A DNA stretch of 64,000 nt from DATGUA01 sp035301545 (GTDB lineage Bacteria; Bacillota; Clostridia; Tissierellales; Tissierellaceae). This document shows, piece after piece, positions 26,210-34,853 of the stretch. The position numbers and the translations under genes are program-made. The notes below the pieces were generated by a model. It did no database searches and had not been told where the DNA came from. It saw only the letters and a list, made by a program, of their open reading frames with translations. The stretch lies in the NCBI GenBank assembly GCA_035301545.1, contig DATGUA010000071.1:1-64000 (forward strand), read 5' to 3'. The number at the start of each line of letters is the position of its first letter. The stretch's first letter is position 1.

Positions 26210-27985
26210 TTATTTTAAAATTTTCGATTCTAAGCCTTCCTCTTCTAGGAAATAACGGAAATATTTTAAATTTTCTGCTTCATAACGTTTTTTATATTCT
26301 TTAATTTCTTCTTCTGGATGAAGTTTTGGATCTAATCTTAGATGTTCTACTGGGATTGGTCGGGCACGTGTAATTTTTACATCGATGACAACTACTCTCC
26401 CTGCTTTTTCATCAGCAATTGCTTGTTTAAAAACATCTTTTAATTGACTAATTTCAGTGACCGTATATCCTACTGCACCCTGTGCCTCAGCAATCTTAGC
26501 ATAGTCTACATCTTTAAATTCTACTCCAAAATGATTATGATTAGACTCTTCTTGTGCATTTTTAATAAAACCATATTCCCTATTAGCAAAGACTACCTGT
26601 ATCATGGGTAATTTATATCGAACAGCAGTTACAATATCAGGATATACCATGGAAAATCCTCCATCACCAGCTAAACTCCACACCTGACGATTTGGATATT
26701 CTAATTTTGCACTAATTGCACCAGGTAAGGAATTACCCATTGTTGCAAATAGTGCAGATGTACGCCACATATTATTTGGTGTGAGTTTTAAATGTCTAAT
26801 AGATGTTTGTGTAGTATTGCCTACATCTACTGAATAAATTGCATCTTTATCTGCAACATTGTTAATTTCATTATATACTTGGAATAATTGTAAAGGTCCT
26901 TCTGTTTTATTTTCTAATTTATTTACATACTCTGACCAATTTTTAATATTTTTAATATTAGCTCTATACCAAGCTGAATCATTTACTTCATCTACCTTTT
27001 CTGTAATCGAAGGAATAGCATCGCCAGCATCTCCTAAAATAGCTACATCTGTTTTATGTCTTTTACCTAATTTTTGTGGATCAATATCAATTTGAATAAA
27101 TTTATCTATATTTCTAAATGTACCTTCTACTTCAGCAAATGGGAAGTTGCTTCCAGCAAATAGTACAAGGTCAGCTTCTAATAAAGCATCATTTGCAGGT
27201 TTTCTTGCTACACGATGAGCAGAACCTAAGAAAGCTTCATAATCCGTATCAAAATTATCATAATTTATTCCACTAACTGCAATTGGAGCTTGGATTTTCT
27301 CAGATAATTTTACAATATCATCTCCACTGCCACGTGTTCCTATACCTGCATAAATTACTGGTCTTTTTGCATTATTTAATAATTCTACTGCATCATCAAT
27401 ATCTTTTTCATTTAAACCAGGACTTATAAATGATCGATGAGCATTAACACTAGAATACCATTTATCATTATCTATCTCTTCCCATCCAAAACTTACAGGA
27501 ACTTCAATTACTGCTACTCCTTTACGAGCATATGCTGTACGAATACCTTCATCTATAAGTTTTGGTAATTGCTCTGGATATGCTACTAGTCTATTGTAAA
27601 CAGCTACATCACTATAAATTGGATTTTGATTTAATTCTTGAAATGCATCCATATTTAATTCATTAAGTGGACGAGTTCCAACAATTGCTAATAAGGGAAT
27701 ATTATCTTCTCTTGCATCATATAATCCATTCATTAAATGAGTAGCTCCTGGACCACCTGAACCTAAAGCTACAGCCATATTTCCAGAAAATTTATATTGC
27801 ATAGATGCTGCAAGTGCTCCAACTTCTTCATGTTTTACTTGTATAAAATCTATTTTATTTTGTTCTGTATATAAAGCGTCCATCCAAGTATTTAAAGATC
27901 CGGCAGGTATACCATAAATACGTTTAATACCCCAATCTTCCATTACTTTTAATGAAGCAACAGCTGCTTCTATTTTTTGAGACAT
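26210..27985 (-). CDS. Pyruvate oxidase (TPP/FAD, acetyl-phosphate forming)
   Basis: A 591-residue thiamine-diphosphate enzyme of the POX group: pyruvate + phosphate + O2 gives acetyl phosphate + CO2 + H2O2. Seen: the N-terminal PYR domain with GIPAGSLNTWMDAL and the catalytic Glu in VKHEEVGALAA, GSGGPGATHLMNGL, the central FAD-binding domain (about 190-340), and the PP domain with the TPP motif GDGGFSMVYPDI ... FANREYGF (about 430-470). Length and motif order match lactic-acid-bacterial SpxB/Pox better than acetolactate synthase. It has its own promoter and stands alone. An O2-using, peroxide-forming enzyme is unexpected beside strictly anaerobic pathways. A phosphate- or electron-acceptor-modified relative cannot be excluded. 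Confidence 0.85.
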   Translation of the reverse strand: MSQKIEAAVASLKVMEDWGIKRIYGIPAGSLNTWMDALYTEQNKIDFIQVKHEEVGALAASMQYKFSGNMAVALGSGGPGATHLMNGLYDAREDNIPLLAIVGTRPLNELNMDAFQELNQNPIYSDVAVYNRLVAYPEQLPKLIDEGIRTAYARKGVAVIEVPVSFGWEEIDNDKWYSSVNAHRSFISPGLNEKDIDDAVELLNNAKRPVIYAGIGTRGSGDDIVKLSEKIQAPIAVSGINYDNFDTDYEAFLGSAHRVARKPANDALLEADLVLFAGSNFPFAEVEGTFRNIDKFIQIDIDPQKLGKRHKTDVAILGDAGDAIPSITEKVDEVNDSAWYRANIKNIKNWSEYVNKLENKTEGPLQLFQVYNEINNVADKDAIYSVDVGNTTQTSIRHLKLTPNNMWRTSALFATMGNSLPGAISAKLEYPNRQVWSLAGDGGFSMVYPDIVTAVRYKLPMIQVVFANREYGFIKNAQEESNHNHFGVEFKDVDYAKIAEAQGAVGYTVTEISQLKDVFKQAIADEKAGRVVVIDVKITRARPIPVEHLRLDPKLHPEEEIKEYKKRYEAENLKYFRYFLEEEGLESKILK

Positions 27986-28028
27986 TATAAAATCCTCCTT
28001 TTAATTTATAAAGTTAAGTTCAGTTATA

Positions 28029-28057
28029 CTTATACCCTTTAAGTATATTTTAAACAA
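28029..28057 (-). promoter_or_regulatory. Candidate promoter of the pyruvate oxidase gene
   Basis: TTGTTT (28052-28057), a 17-bp spacer and TATAAG (28029-28034) on the minus strand, about 40 bp before the ATG. Confidence 0.55.
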
Positions 28058-28210
28058 TAGATAATTATAATTATAGGTAATTAGCATATTTAAACTATTC
28101 TATGCTAGTATTTATATAAGTTTTAAAAAATTTAATTAACATAAAAAATAAAGTTCGGATAAAGTGCTAGTTCATCTATAGTATCTCCTAATAATTTATT
28201 TATATTAATA

Positions 28211-28254
28211 AAAAGGGACTGGATTTTTAGGTTCACATCGATCCAGCCCCTTTT
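28211..28254 (-). terminator. Terminator of the CotH-like gene
   Basis: Arms AAAGGGGCTGGAT / ATCCAGTCCCTTT (one mismatch) on the minus strand are followed by a T tract, about 25 bp after the CotH-like stop. Confidence 0.88.
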
Positions 28255-28277
28255 ACTCTTTACTACCTATTAACACT

Positions 28278-29702
28278 TTATTGATTATAATTAAAATGTT
28301 CATCTAACATTTCTAATCTTTTTTCAAACCAAGAAATAATTTGAGATGTACTTGTTTCATCTAATGATGGTCTCTCGTCTTCTTCCCATCTTTCTCTTTC
28401 TGCTTCCCAAATTTCTTTTGGTATTTGCTTTGTTATATCTCCAGTTAATTTATATAGCCCAAAGCTACTAAGTATGTCTTCATCTCTTAATTGAGCATAT
28501 CTTTCCTCTACATCTTCTGTAAAAGCATGATATATTTTGTACCATGGTTTTTGGGTCTCCTTTTCTGTTTCATAATCTATTAATAATTTTGTTGCACTAT
28601 CTTCCCTTATCCCATCTTCGTTCCAGTCCATTCCAAATGTAGTATCTTTATCCCATGGAAGTATATACCACTTTTCTAAATCATAAGTTACCATCTCTGC
28701 ATCTTGTGCTACTGCATCATAATCATAGATTGCTTCCAAGAATAATAACATATCAATCATATTAGTTTTATCTAAATATTTATCAAAGTTTTTTTCAAAA
28801 TCATCTTGAGAGCCATTAATAAATTCTCCTAATTCATCTATTGCTTCTTTTTGTTCATCAGTAAAATCTTCGTTCTCAGGATAATATCCATCAATCCATT
28901 TACCGATTCCTTCAGCTGAAAATTTCTCCCATGTCTTTTCTTTTGTTTCACCACCACGAGCATCAAATTCCATATAGACATGTTTAGGGTTATCTTTATC
29001 AATATTAAAATTTGATGGTTCATGTCCTAAAAGTAATATTGAAATACCATAATGTTCATCATTTACTTTTACATGAATTGGATGTGATTTTGGGAAACCT
29101 TGAGCTCCTGTTTGGATTCCTTCTGGCATACTATCTTTTCCAATCCAAGCATTATCTACTTCATATTGTGGAAATGTATCTCTACTTTGAACCATTGATT
29201 CCCATAGTCTAAATGATACTGCATTTCTTAGCATCGATGGGTCTACCCATTCAGCTTTAGTAATCCATTTTTTTGCTGGTGCTGAATCGCCTATCTTTAT
29301 TTGTAGTCTTTCAGATCTATCCTCATCATCATAAAATTTCAATGTCCAATTTTTCTTTGGCCATTTCGCCGTAGATGAACCCTGTACCTTTATTTCTCCA
29401 TAAGTATTTAATGTTGACCCACCTGCAGTAAATGTTAAGATTACTGGTAAATTTCCATCATCTTTAGATTCTGGTAAATCTTCACCTAATGTATCTATCT
29501 TTACTTCTGTTAATCCATTTGGTTCTGGAAATATAACTACATCATCTTGAATGATAATACCACTATTCAGCCCATCATCTACATCTACTACATCTTGTAC
29601 ATCCTTATTCTCTTTAACATCGCCACTATCTTGAGTATCTGCATTACATCCCGTTATGAATAATGATAAAATGGTTATTATGTATACTAAATATCTCTTC
29701 AA
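28278..29702 (-). CDS. CotH kinase-like secreted lipoprotein
   Basis: A 474-residue protein. A lipoprotein signal peptide with lipobox FITGC puts the acylated Cys at residue 19. An acidic linker follows, then a CotH domain (about 65-465): IKVQGSSTAKWPKKNW at 104-119, LRNAVSFRLW at 158-167, and the catalytic-type motif WDKDTTFGMDW at 350-360. CotH proteins are atypical secreted kinases that phosphorylate spore-coat or cell-surface proteins. Here the lipid anchor suggests action at the outer face of the membrane. It has no coat-protein partner nearby, but the next gene upstream is a wall-anchored LRR protein. The start is TTG with GGAGGG. Confidence 0.85.
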   Translation of the reverse strand: MKRYLVYIITILSLFITGCNADTQDSGDVKENKDVQDVVDVDDGLNSGIIIQDDVVIFPEPNGLTEVKIDTLGEDLPESKDDGNLPVILTFTAGGSTLNTYGEIKVQGSSTAKWPKKNWTLKFYDDEDRSERLQIKIGDSAPAKKWITKAEWVDPSMLRNAVSFRLWESMVQSRDTFPQYEVDNAWIGKDSMPEGIQTGAQGFPKSHPIHVKVNDEHYGISILLLGHEPSNFNIDKDNPKHVYMEFDARGGETKEKTWEKFSAEGIGKWIDGYYPENEDFTDEQKEAIDELGEFINGSQDDFEKNFDKYLDKTNMIDMLLFLEAIYDYDAVAQDAEMVTYDLEKWYILPWDKDTTFGMDWNEDGIREDSATKLLIDYETEKETQKPWYKIYHAFTEDVEERYAQLRDEDILSSFGLYKLTGDITKQIPKEIWEAERERWEEDERPSLDETSTSQIISWFEKRLEMLDEHFNYNQ

Positions 29703-29894
29703 TACTAACTCCCTCCTATATTTATTCTATTATATATATTATCATAAAATTGATATTTTTTAAACTATATCCTTCTTATTGATATATTCAACTGTATTTA
29801 TAAAAAATTAAGTATGAACTTCTTTTTTCTATTTCTTTAAAAGTATTTTTGAAAAGGATATAAATACACCTTTTTGCTAATAAATATTCAGAAA

Positions 29895-29924
29895 AAAATG
29901 TAGTGGATTAATCCACTACATTTT
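29895..29924 (-). terminator. Terminator of the LRR surface-protein gene
   Basis: A perfect 30-bp palindrome (AAAATGTAGTGGATT and its complement) is followed on the minus strand by a T tract, about 45 bp after the stop. Confidence 0.9.
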
Positions 29925-29967
29925 CCGATATTATTAAATAAATTATACTTCTTTAAAATATAATACT

Positions 29968-32900
29968 TTATTTTATTTTTCTTCTTAAAGCAAACCCTAT
30001 TCCTAATGATATTACTCCTAAAATATATAGAGCTATAAACATATTAGTATTTGTTCCTGTCTTTGGTAATGTTGGGTCCGTTGGGTCCGTTGGGTCTGTT
30101 GGGTCTGTTGGGTCCGTTGGATCTGTTGGATCCGTTGGGTCCGTTGGATCTGTTGGGTCATTCGACTCTAATTTATCAATAATACTTTCAAAATCTATAG
30201 TTACTTCTTCACCTTCTAATTCTAATATAATACTTGCATTTAAAATACCCTCTTCTTCTTCAGTTGATGGTTTTATATTAAAGTTTTCTATCGTAATTTT
30301 AATATTCTCATCAGCTAACGAATCCTTAATTTTATCAAATAGATCTTGCTCAGTAGTCTCATTATTTACTTTAAGTTCTTCTGAAAGACTCATTATAGTT
30401 TCCTTTGCTTTTTCAAGTACTTCTTCTGGATCTACTGGCTCTTCTGGCTCTTCTGGTTCCTCTGGATCTTCTGGCTCTTCTGGTTCTTCTGGTTCCTCCG
30501 GCTCTTCTGGTTCCTCCGGCTCTTCTGGTTCTTCTGGATCTACTGGTTCTTCAGCTTCTTTCACCTTTACTATTAAACTTATTCTTTCCATATTTTCTAC
30601 AGTATTTTCACATGAAGTACCTGAACCACACACTATTTTATCCTCTTGTACGGATTCAAATTTACCTCGGTATATTAAGTATCCATCTTCTTCTTTTATC
30701 ATTTCCCAAGATTCAATATCATGTATATGTTTTTCATCTTCAATTGTATCTTCAAATATTGCTGCCCTTACTTTAACTTCTTCGTCTAATATCCTACCTA
30801 TTTCTTCCTCTGTTAAATTTTCTTCTATTTCTACTATCTTATCTATAAATATCTTAAATTCTCCACTTTCAAAGCCCGTATTTTTTCTAAATGAATTAGG
30901 GCAGAATAACTCTACAGATTCTGGGAAGGTAACACTTTCTAAACTATTCACACCGAAAGCTTTTGGTCCTACAATCTTTAAACCTTCTGGAAATTTAACA
31001 TCCTTAATACCATTATATACAAAAGCTCCTAAATCAATATATTTTACTGTTTCTGGTATATCTAGTTTTTGTATTTTATTATTTTCAAAGGATTGTTGTC
31101 CTATCTTTTTGATTCCTGGTAAAATTTCTAATTCAGAAATATTACTACTATAGAAAGCTCTATGTCCTATATCTCTAATACTAGATGGTATAGTTAATTC
31201 TGCTAGATTATTTTTAGCAAATGAAAGTTCACCAATAACTTCTAAATTATTATTTAAAACTAATTCCTCCATCTGATTTCCTAAAAATGCTCCATCTTCT
31301 ATTGTCTTAGTCTTTTCAGGGACTTCTAAGCTTTTTATTAGATTTCCACTAAATGCTGTCTTTTCAATCTTTTCTATTGTATCTGGAAGCTTTAATGATT
31401 TTATTTTATCTTTGTCTTCAACTTCTCTTTCTTGTCTAAATGCACTTCTTCCTATAATAGTAAATGATTTTCCATCTTTATTCTTTTCTGGAATAATTAA
31501 ATCTTTATTATTTTTAAATTTTTTCTCTCCAGTCTCTGAAAAACCTGTAATCTTAGTATTATCATACTCAAAATCTTCTAACTTCCACTTTCCTTCTGGT
31601 TCTTCTCCATCGTCTCCAGCATATTTTATATCTATATCTGGATTCTTGTCAAATGCTGATTTGTGTAAATATGTTACACTTTTAGGTATTATTACTTCTC
31701 TTAAATTATTTCTTTTAAATGCTCTAGCTCTTATAGTTTCTATTCCTTCTTCTAATGTTAGGCTACTTAAATTTCCACCTGTAAAAGCATCTTTATCCAG
31801 TTCTTTTACATTACCTGGTATAGTTAAACTCGTTGCAGCTATATTCCAAAAAGCTCTCGATCCTATTTTTTCTAATGTACTAGGTATACTAAGGCTAGAT
31901 AATAAATTATTTTCACTAAATGTAGATCCACCAATCTCTGTTACACCTTCTGGTATTACTAATTCTTCTATTTTAGCAAATGAAAATGCTCCATCTGGTA
32001 TTACTTTTAAATTGTTTGATAATTTTAATGTTTTTAGTTCTTGATTTGCTGCAAATACTCCATTGCCTAATTCTTCTATACTATCTGGTAGTTCTAGATT
32101 TACTATATTGTTATTTCTAAATGCCATTTCACCAATAGTTTTTATTGTATCTGGTAATTTTAATGACTGTATTCCATCCTTGGCTCCAAAATCATCTACA
32201 TTAAATGCTTTATCACCTATACTATCTACTATTTGTCCATCTATAGTCTTTTCTGGAATTACTAAATCTTTATATTCTTGGAATTTTTTCTGTCCTAGCT
32301 GTGAGAATCCTGTTAGAGTTGTTCCATCAAATGTAAAATGTTTAGGATTCCAATCTTCTTCTATAGATTCTTCTAATACATTAACTACAACTTCCATCTT
32401 TTTTAAGTTACTGTTAGCTGCATCATATTCTGGGCCGGGATCTGTGAAATCCTTAAAGTGCCCTATATATTTTTTATAATTACTATCTATATCTTCTGCT
32501 TCTTCCCAATTTATTCCTACTTCTGATGAAAAATGTGTAGCTTTTAAATCAATTTCATCAACATCCTTAACAGGTTCTTTTAAATTAAGCTTAAAAGCTC
32601 TGTCTCCGTCAAAGCCTGGATTATCTACAAAGGTATGATTTGCCATTTCTTTTAAACTATTAGGTATATCTATACCATCCTCTATTAAATTATCTCCAAA
32701 GGCTTGTGAGCCAATTCTTGATACTCCATTTCCTAAATCTAATTTTGAAATTTTATTATGCTGAAATGCTCCATCATCAATATTTTTTACAGAGTCTGGA
32801 ATTATTACCTCTGTTAATTCATTTCCATTAAAGGTAAGTCTTCCTATATACTCAACACCTTCTTGTATATCAATTTTTTTTAATTTTCTACCATTCCAAA

Positions 32901-33345
32901 ATACTTGATTACCTATTTCCTTAACTGAACCAGGAATAGTAAGCTCTTCTATTGGCTGTTTGGTAAATGCAACATTTCCTATTTTTTCTAGTCCATCATT
33001 AAATTCTACCTTTTTTATGTTATTTCCTAGAAAGGAACCTTCTCCAATAATCCTTAAACTATTTGGAAATTTAACTGATGTTAAATCTTTTTTTGTAAAG
33101 GCTTGTTTTCCTATCTCCACAACAGCTTGTCCATTAATTTCATCTGGAATTACTAAATCCTTTTCATTCCCATTATAGCCGGTAATAACCCCATCCTTAA
33201 ATTCAAAATCAGATTCTGATTCTGCTTTTACTGTGTCTGCAAATCCTGGTACTGATAATATCATTGAAAAGATCATCGTAAATATGATAAAAGATGATAT
33301 TATTCTTTGTATACTTTTCTTACTCTTATTCTTTTTCCATCCCAC
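29968..33345 (-). CDS. BspA-type leucine-rich-repeat surface protein with LPKTG anchor
   Basis: A 1125-residue secreted protein. The signal peptide spans about residues 1-40. BspA/LRR_5-type repeats (units such as IPDSVKNIDDGAFQHNKIS) form three blocks, at about 50-260, 335-585 and 615-850, each opened by a W..F.FDGTTLTGF-like segment. A region with EEP/DPE repeats follows, then a small domain, ten DPT repeats, and a sortase signal LPKTG at 1093-1097 with hydrophobic tail and basic end. It is covalently attached to peptidoglycan and likely an adhesin or structural surface protein. The start is GTG with GGAGG. The sortase is not in the window. Confidence 0.92.
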   Translation of the reverse strand: MGWKKNKSKKSIQRIISSFIIFTMIFSMILSVPGFADTVKAESESDFEFKDGVITGYNGNEKDLVIPDEINGQAVVEIGKQAFTKKDLTSVKFPNSLRIIGEGSFLGNNIKKVEFNDGLEKIGNVAFTKQPIEELTIPGSVKEIGNQVFWNGRKLKKIDIQEGVEYIGRLTFNGNELTEVIIPDSVKNIDDGAFQHNKISKLDLGNGVSRIGSQAFGDNLIEDGIDIPNSLKEMANHTFVDNPGFDGDRAFKLNLKEPVKDVDEIDLKATHFSSEVGINWEEAEDIDSNYKKYIGHFKDFTDPGPEYDAANSNLKKMEVVVNVLEESIEEDWNPKHFTFDGTTLTGFSQLGQKKFQEYKDLVIPEKTIDGQIVDSIGDKAFNVDDFGAKDGIQSLKLPDTIKTIGEMAFRNNNIVNLELPDSIEELGNGVFAANQELKTLKLSNNLKVIPDGAFSFAKIEELVIPEGVTEIGGSTFSENNLLSSLSIPSTLEKIGSRAFWNIAATSLTIPGNVKELDKDAFTGGNLSSLTLEEGIETIRARAFKRNNLREVIIPKSVTYLHKSAFDKNPDIDIKYAGDDGEEPEGKWKLEDFEYDNTKITGFSETGEKKFKNNKDLIIPEKNKDGKSFTIIGRSAFRQEREVEDKDKIKSLKLPDTIEKIEKTAFSGNLIKSLEVPEKTKTIEDGAFLGNQMEELVLNNNLEVIGELSFAKNNLAELTIPSSIRDIGHRAFYSSNISELEILPGIKKIGQQSFENNKIQKLDIPETVKYIDLGAFVYNGIKDVKFPEGLKIVGPKAFGVNSLESVTFPESVELFCPNSFRKNTGFESGEFKIFIDKIVEIEENLTEEEIGRILDEEVKVRAAIFEDTIEDEKHIHDIESWEMIKEEDGYLIYRGKFESVQEDKIVCGSGTSCENTVENMERISLIVKVKEAEEPVDPEEPEEPEEPEEPEEPEEPEEPEDPEEPEEPEEPVDPEEVLEKAKETIMSLSEELKVNNETTEQDLFDKIKDSLADENIKITIENFNIKPSTEEEEGILNASIILELEGEEVTIDFESIIDKLESNDPTDPTDPTDPTDPTDPTDPTDPTDPTDPTLPKTGTNTNMFIALYILGVISLGIGFALRRKIK
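30071..30160 (-). repeat. Ten tandem 9-bp units (DPT repeat)
   Basis: Ten consecutive 9-bp units (GTTGGGTCC and variants at two positions on the plus strand) encode DPT repeats just before the LPKTG motif. Units are nearly identical, so copy number may vary by slippage without shifting the frame. Confidence 0.93.
30427..30550 (-). repeat. Tandem 9-bp units (EEP/DPE repeat)
   Basis: About thirteen 9-bp units (TCTTCTGGC-like on the plus strand) encode an acidic, proline-rich spacer EEP/DPE between the LRR domain and the C-terminal part. It probably extends the protein through the cell wall. Confidence 0.88.
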
Positions 33346-33738
33346 TTAAATCTTCCTCCTTCATAATCTTTATACATACATAATATAGACTCTTCTAACC
33401 CTCCTTTTCTTAAACATCTTATTGTTACATGTTTCACAATAAATTATATAATATTAAACTTAATTATATCTGTCAGACTATAAAATTGTTGATTAAGCAC
33501 TTTTTATGTAAAATATTTTTAATGTTCATTACAAGAACATCATAGCACAGATGTATTATATAGTTAAATTGTAATTGTCTATTCATGGAAATTTAGTATA
33601 AGTGAAATTAATAACTTATGATATTATACAAATTTAAAAATAAATAATCACAAGTTTACTAAAGCAAATTAGTCCCTAAATAATATTAATTGTAATTAAT
33701 ATTATTTAGGGACTAATTGAAATATATATTTTTAATAT
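33346..33738. other. Leader of the LRR gene; no gene seen
   Basis: 393 bp of very A/T-rich DNA without a credible reading frame. It holds the LRR ribosome binding site, several TATAAT-like boxes on the minus strand (for example near 33460 and 33630), none with a convincing -35, and the terminator hairpin of the glutaredoxin-like gene. Confidence 0.5.
33667..33718. terminator. Strong palindromic terminator
   Basis: Two perfect 25-bp arms (AATTAGTCCCTAAATAATAT...) around a 2-base centre, about 20 bp after the stop of the glutaredoxin-like gene. Confidence 0.8.
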
Positions 33739-33972
33739 TTATAATTCTAATAATTCATCTATACTATTTATATCAAATCCTATTACTATTTCTCCATCAA
33801 TATCCAATACAGGTACTCCCTGTTGATCAGATTTATCTACCATTTCTAATGCCTTTTCTCGATCATCTGACACATTATATTCCGTATATACTACACCTTG
33901 AGAATCTAGGTAATCAGTTACCTGTTTAGATCGTGAGCATAAAGGTGATGTATAGACTATAATATTTTGCAT
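33739..33972 (-). CDS. Glutaredoxin-like protein with CSRS active site
   Basis: A 77-residue thioredoxin-fold protein of NrdH/glutaredoxin size: strand IIVYTSP, active-site loop C12-S-R-S15, then GVPVLDIDGEIVIGFD with the cis-Pro loop. The usual CPxC is replaced by CSRS, so only one active-site Cys remains. Such forms may act as monothiol thiol-transferases or adaptors. The ribosome binding site is AGGAGGGG. It precedes no clear partner gene. Confidence 0.83.
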   Translation of the reverse strand: MQNIIVYTSPLCSRSKQVTDYLDSQGVVYTEYNVSDDREKALEMVDKSDQQGVPVLDIDGEIVIGFDINSIDELLEL

Positions 33973-34032
33973 TTAGACCCCTCCTAAATTTGTTTTTAAT
34001 TCTTGTTAGTTCTATACCCTATTTAAATACAT

Positions 34033-34518
34033 TTAATTCTTTAAGTATTCTCTTATTCCTTTTACTAATTCATCTACTGTGGAATATATACCGCCTTGCC
34101 TTTGTTTTATAAGTCCTGTAACAAATAGGTTTCTATACATAAATTGATTTTCCGTTCCATCTTTTATTAAGGCCTCTATCTTTTGTTCATTATCCCTTCC
34201 CTCTTGTCTTACATCTGAATATAGTGCAAATATAGGTTTGTCCATCATATAGAATGCTCCTATTTCGGCTGCTACTCCACTGTCTATTTCTACTCCATCT
34301 ATTACTACTATTAGAAAATCACTTTCTTCTAATCTATCCATGTCAGCTTTTGCAATAGTCACTGCATCTGCATAAGCAGATTTATCATTAATAGCATCAT
34401 TTTCTTGTGGTACATATAAATCTATATCCTTTACATTATCTCTTACTTCTGATGCTATATATGAATTTAATAATCTATCTCCAATTCCAAATAACCCATT
34501 CGCTAAATATGCTTTCAT
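34033..34518 (-). CDS. Nucleoside 2-deoxyribosyltransferase family protein
   Basis: A 161-residue protein of the nucleoside 2-deoxyribosyltransferase / MazG-neighbour fold: start KAYLANGLFGIGDRLLN, YVPQENDAINDKS, IVVIDGVEIDSGVAAEIGAFYMMDKPIFALYSDVR with the catalytic-type Asp/Glu in the SGVAAEIG turn (residues at about 70-105). The family exchanges bases between deoxynucleosides or hydrolyses deoxynucleotides in salvage. It sits 60 bp upstream of the glutaredoxin-like gene and may be co-transcribed with it. Confidence 0.8.
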   Translation of the reverse strand: MKAYLANGLFGIGDRLLNSYIASEVRDNVKDIDLYVPQENDAINDKSAYADAVTIAKADMDRLEESDFLIVVIDGVEIDSGVAAEIGAFYMMDKPIFALYSDVRQEGRDNEQKIEALIKDGTENQFMYRNLFVTGLIKQRQGGIYSTVDELVKGIREYLKN

Positions 34519-34580
34519 TTACCTTCCTCCCGTATAAGAATTATACCCCCTATTATATAGGATAATAAACTCTAATTCTA

Positions 34581-34778
34581 CTATCTATATTTTTCTAATC
34601 CCCTTAGTTCTACTTTATTTAATTTAACAGTAGTACTTCCTTTAATATTACTTGTCTGTCTATGACCATAGGTCCAGTACTCTTCTTCAAACTCATAATA
34701 TTCTTTATCTAAAATATCTTCTAATTCACCTGGAAAATATACTCTTACCTTAAAATTATTTGAGTCTATACCACTATC
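34581..34778 (-). pseudogene. Start-less C-terminal gene fragment
   Basis: On the minus strand a 65-codon open stretch has strong protein character (NNFKVRVYFPGELEDI ... EEEYWTYGHRQTSNI, ending LRGLEKYR-stop). It is bounded directly upstream by a stop codon and contains no ATG, GTG or TTG near its beginning. It looks like the intact tail of a gene whose front has been lost. The family is not recognised. Confidence 0.5.
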
Positions 34779-34799
34779 TTATTCTATATATTAAAAATA

Positions 34800-34824
34800 G
34801 GACAAGGAAAAACGACCCTTGTCC
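34800..34824 (-). terminator. Terminator of aspA
   Basis: Arms GGACAAGG / CCTTGTCC followed by TATTTTT on the minus strand, 30 bp after the aspA stop. Confidence 0.87.
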
Positions 34825-34853
34825 CATTAATTCATTTTGCTAAATACTCTTTA

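Larger units (their letters stand above)
27986..28277. other. Pyruvate oxidase promoter region and C-terminal scrap
   Basis: The 292-bp gap holds the promoter of the pyruvate oxidase, the CotH terminator, and between them (28132-28212, minus strand) an open stretch ending ELALYPNFIFYVN-stop without a start codon. The scrap may be the tail of a lost gene; it is not identified. Confidence 0.4.
34519..34853. other. 335-bp interval: gene fragment plus terminator
   Basis: Besides the fragment at 34581-34778 and the aspA terminator, this interval holds only the ribosome binding site and leader of the deoxyribosyltransferase gene. Confidence 0.6.

Noticed and set aside
27986..28277. Possible small gene at 28132-28212 on the minus strand
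   Set aside because: No start codon or ribosome binding site; kept only as a possible C-terminal scrap in the interval note.
30071..30550. Short regularly repeated units that might suggest a CRISPR array
   Set aside because: Units are 9 bp, contiguous and in frame, encoding DPT and EEP/DPE repeats of the surface protein; there are no spacers and no cas genes.
31412..32479. Long plus-strand open frames opposite the LRR gene
   Set aside because: They lie entirely antisense to a well-supported gene, lack ribosome binding sites and have low-complexity Ser/Leu-rich translations caused by the repeat structure of the opposite strand.
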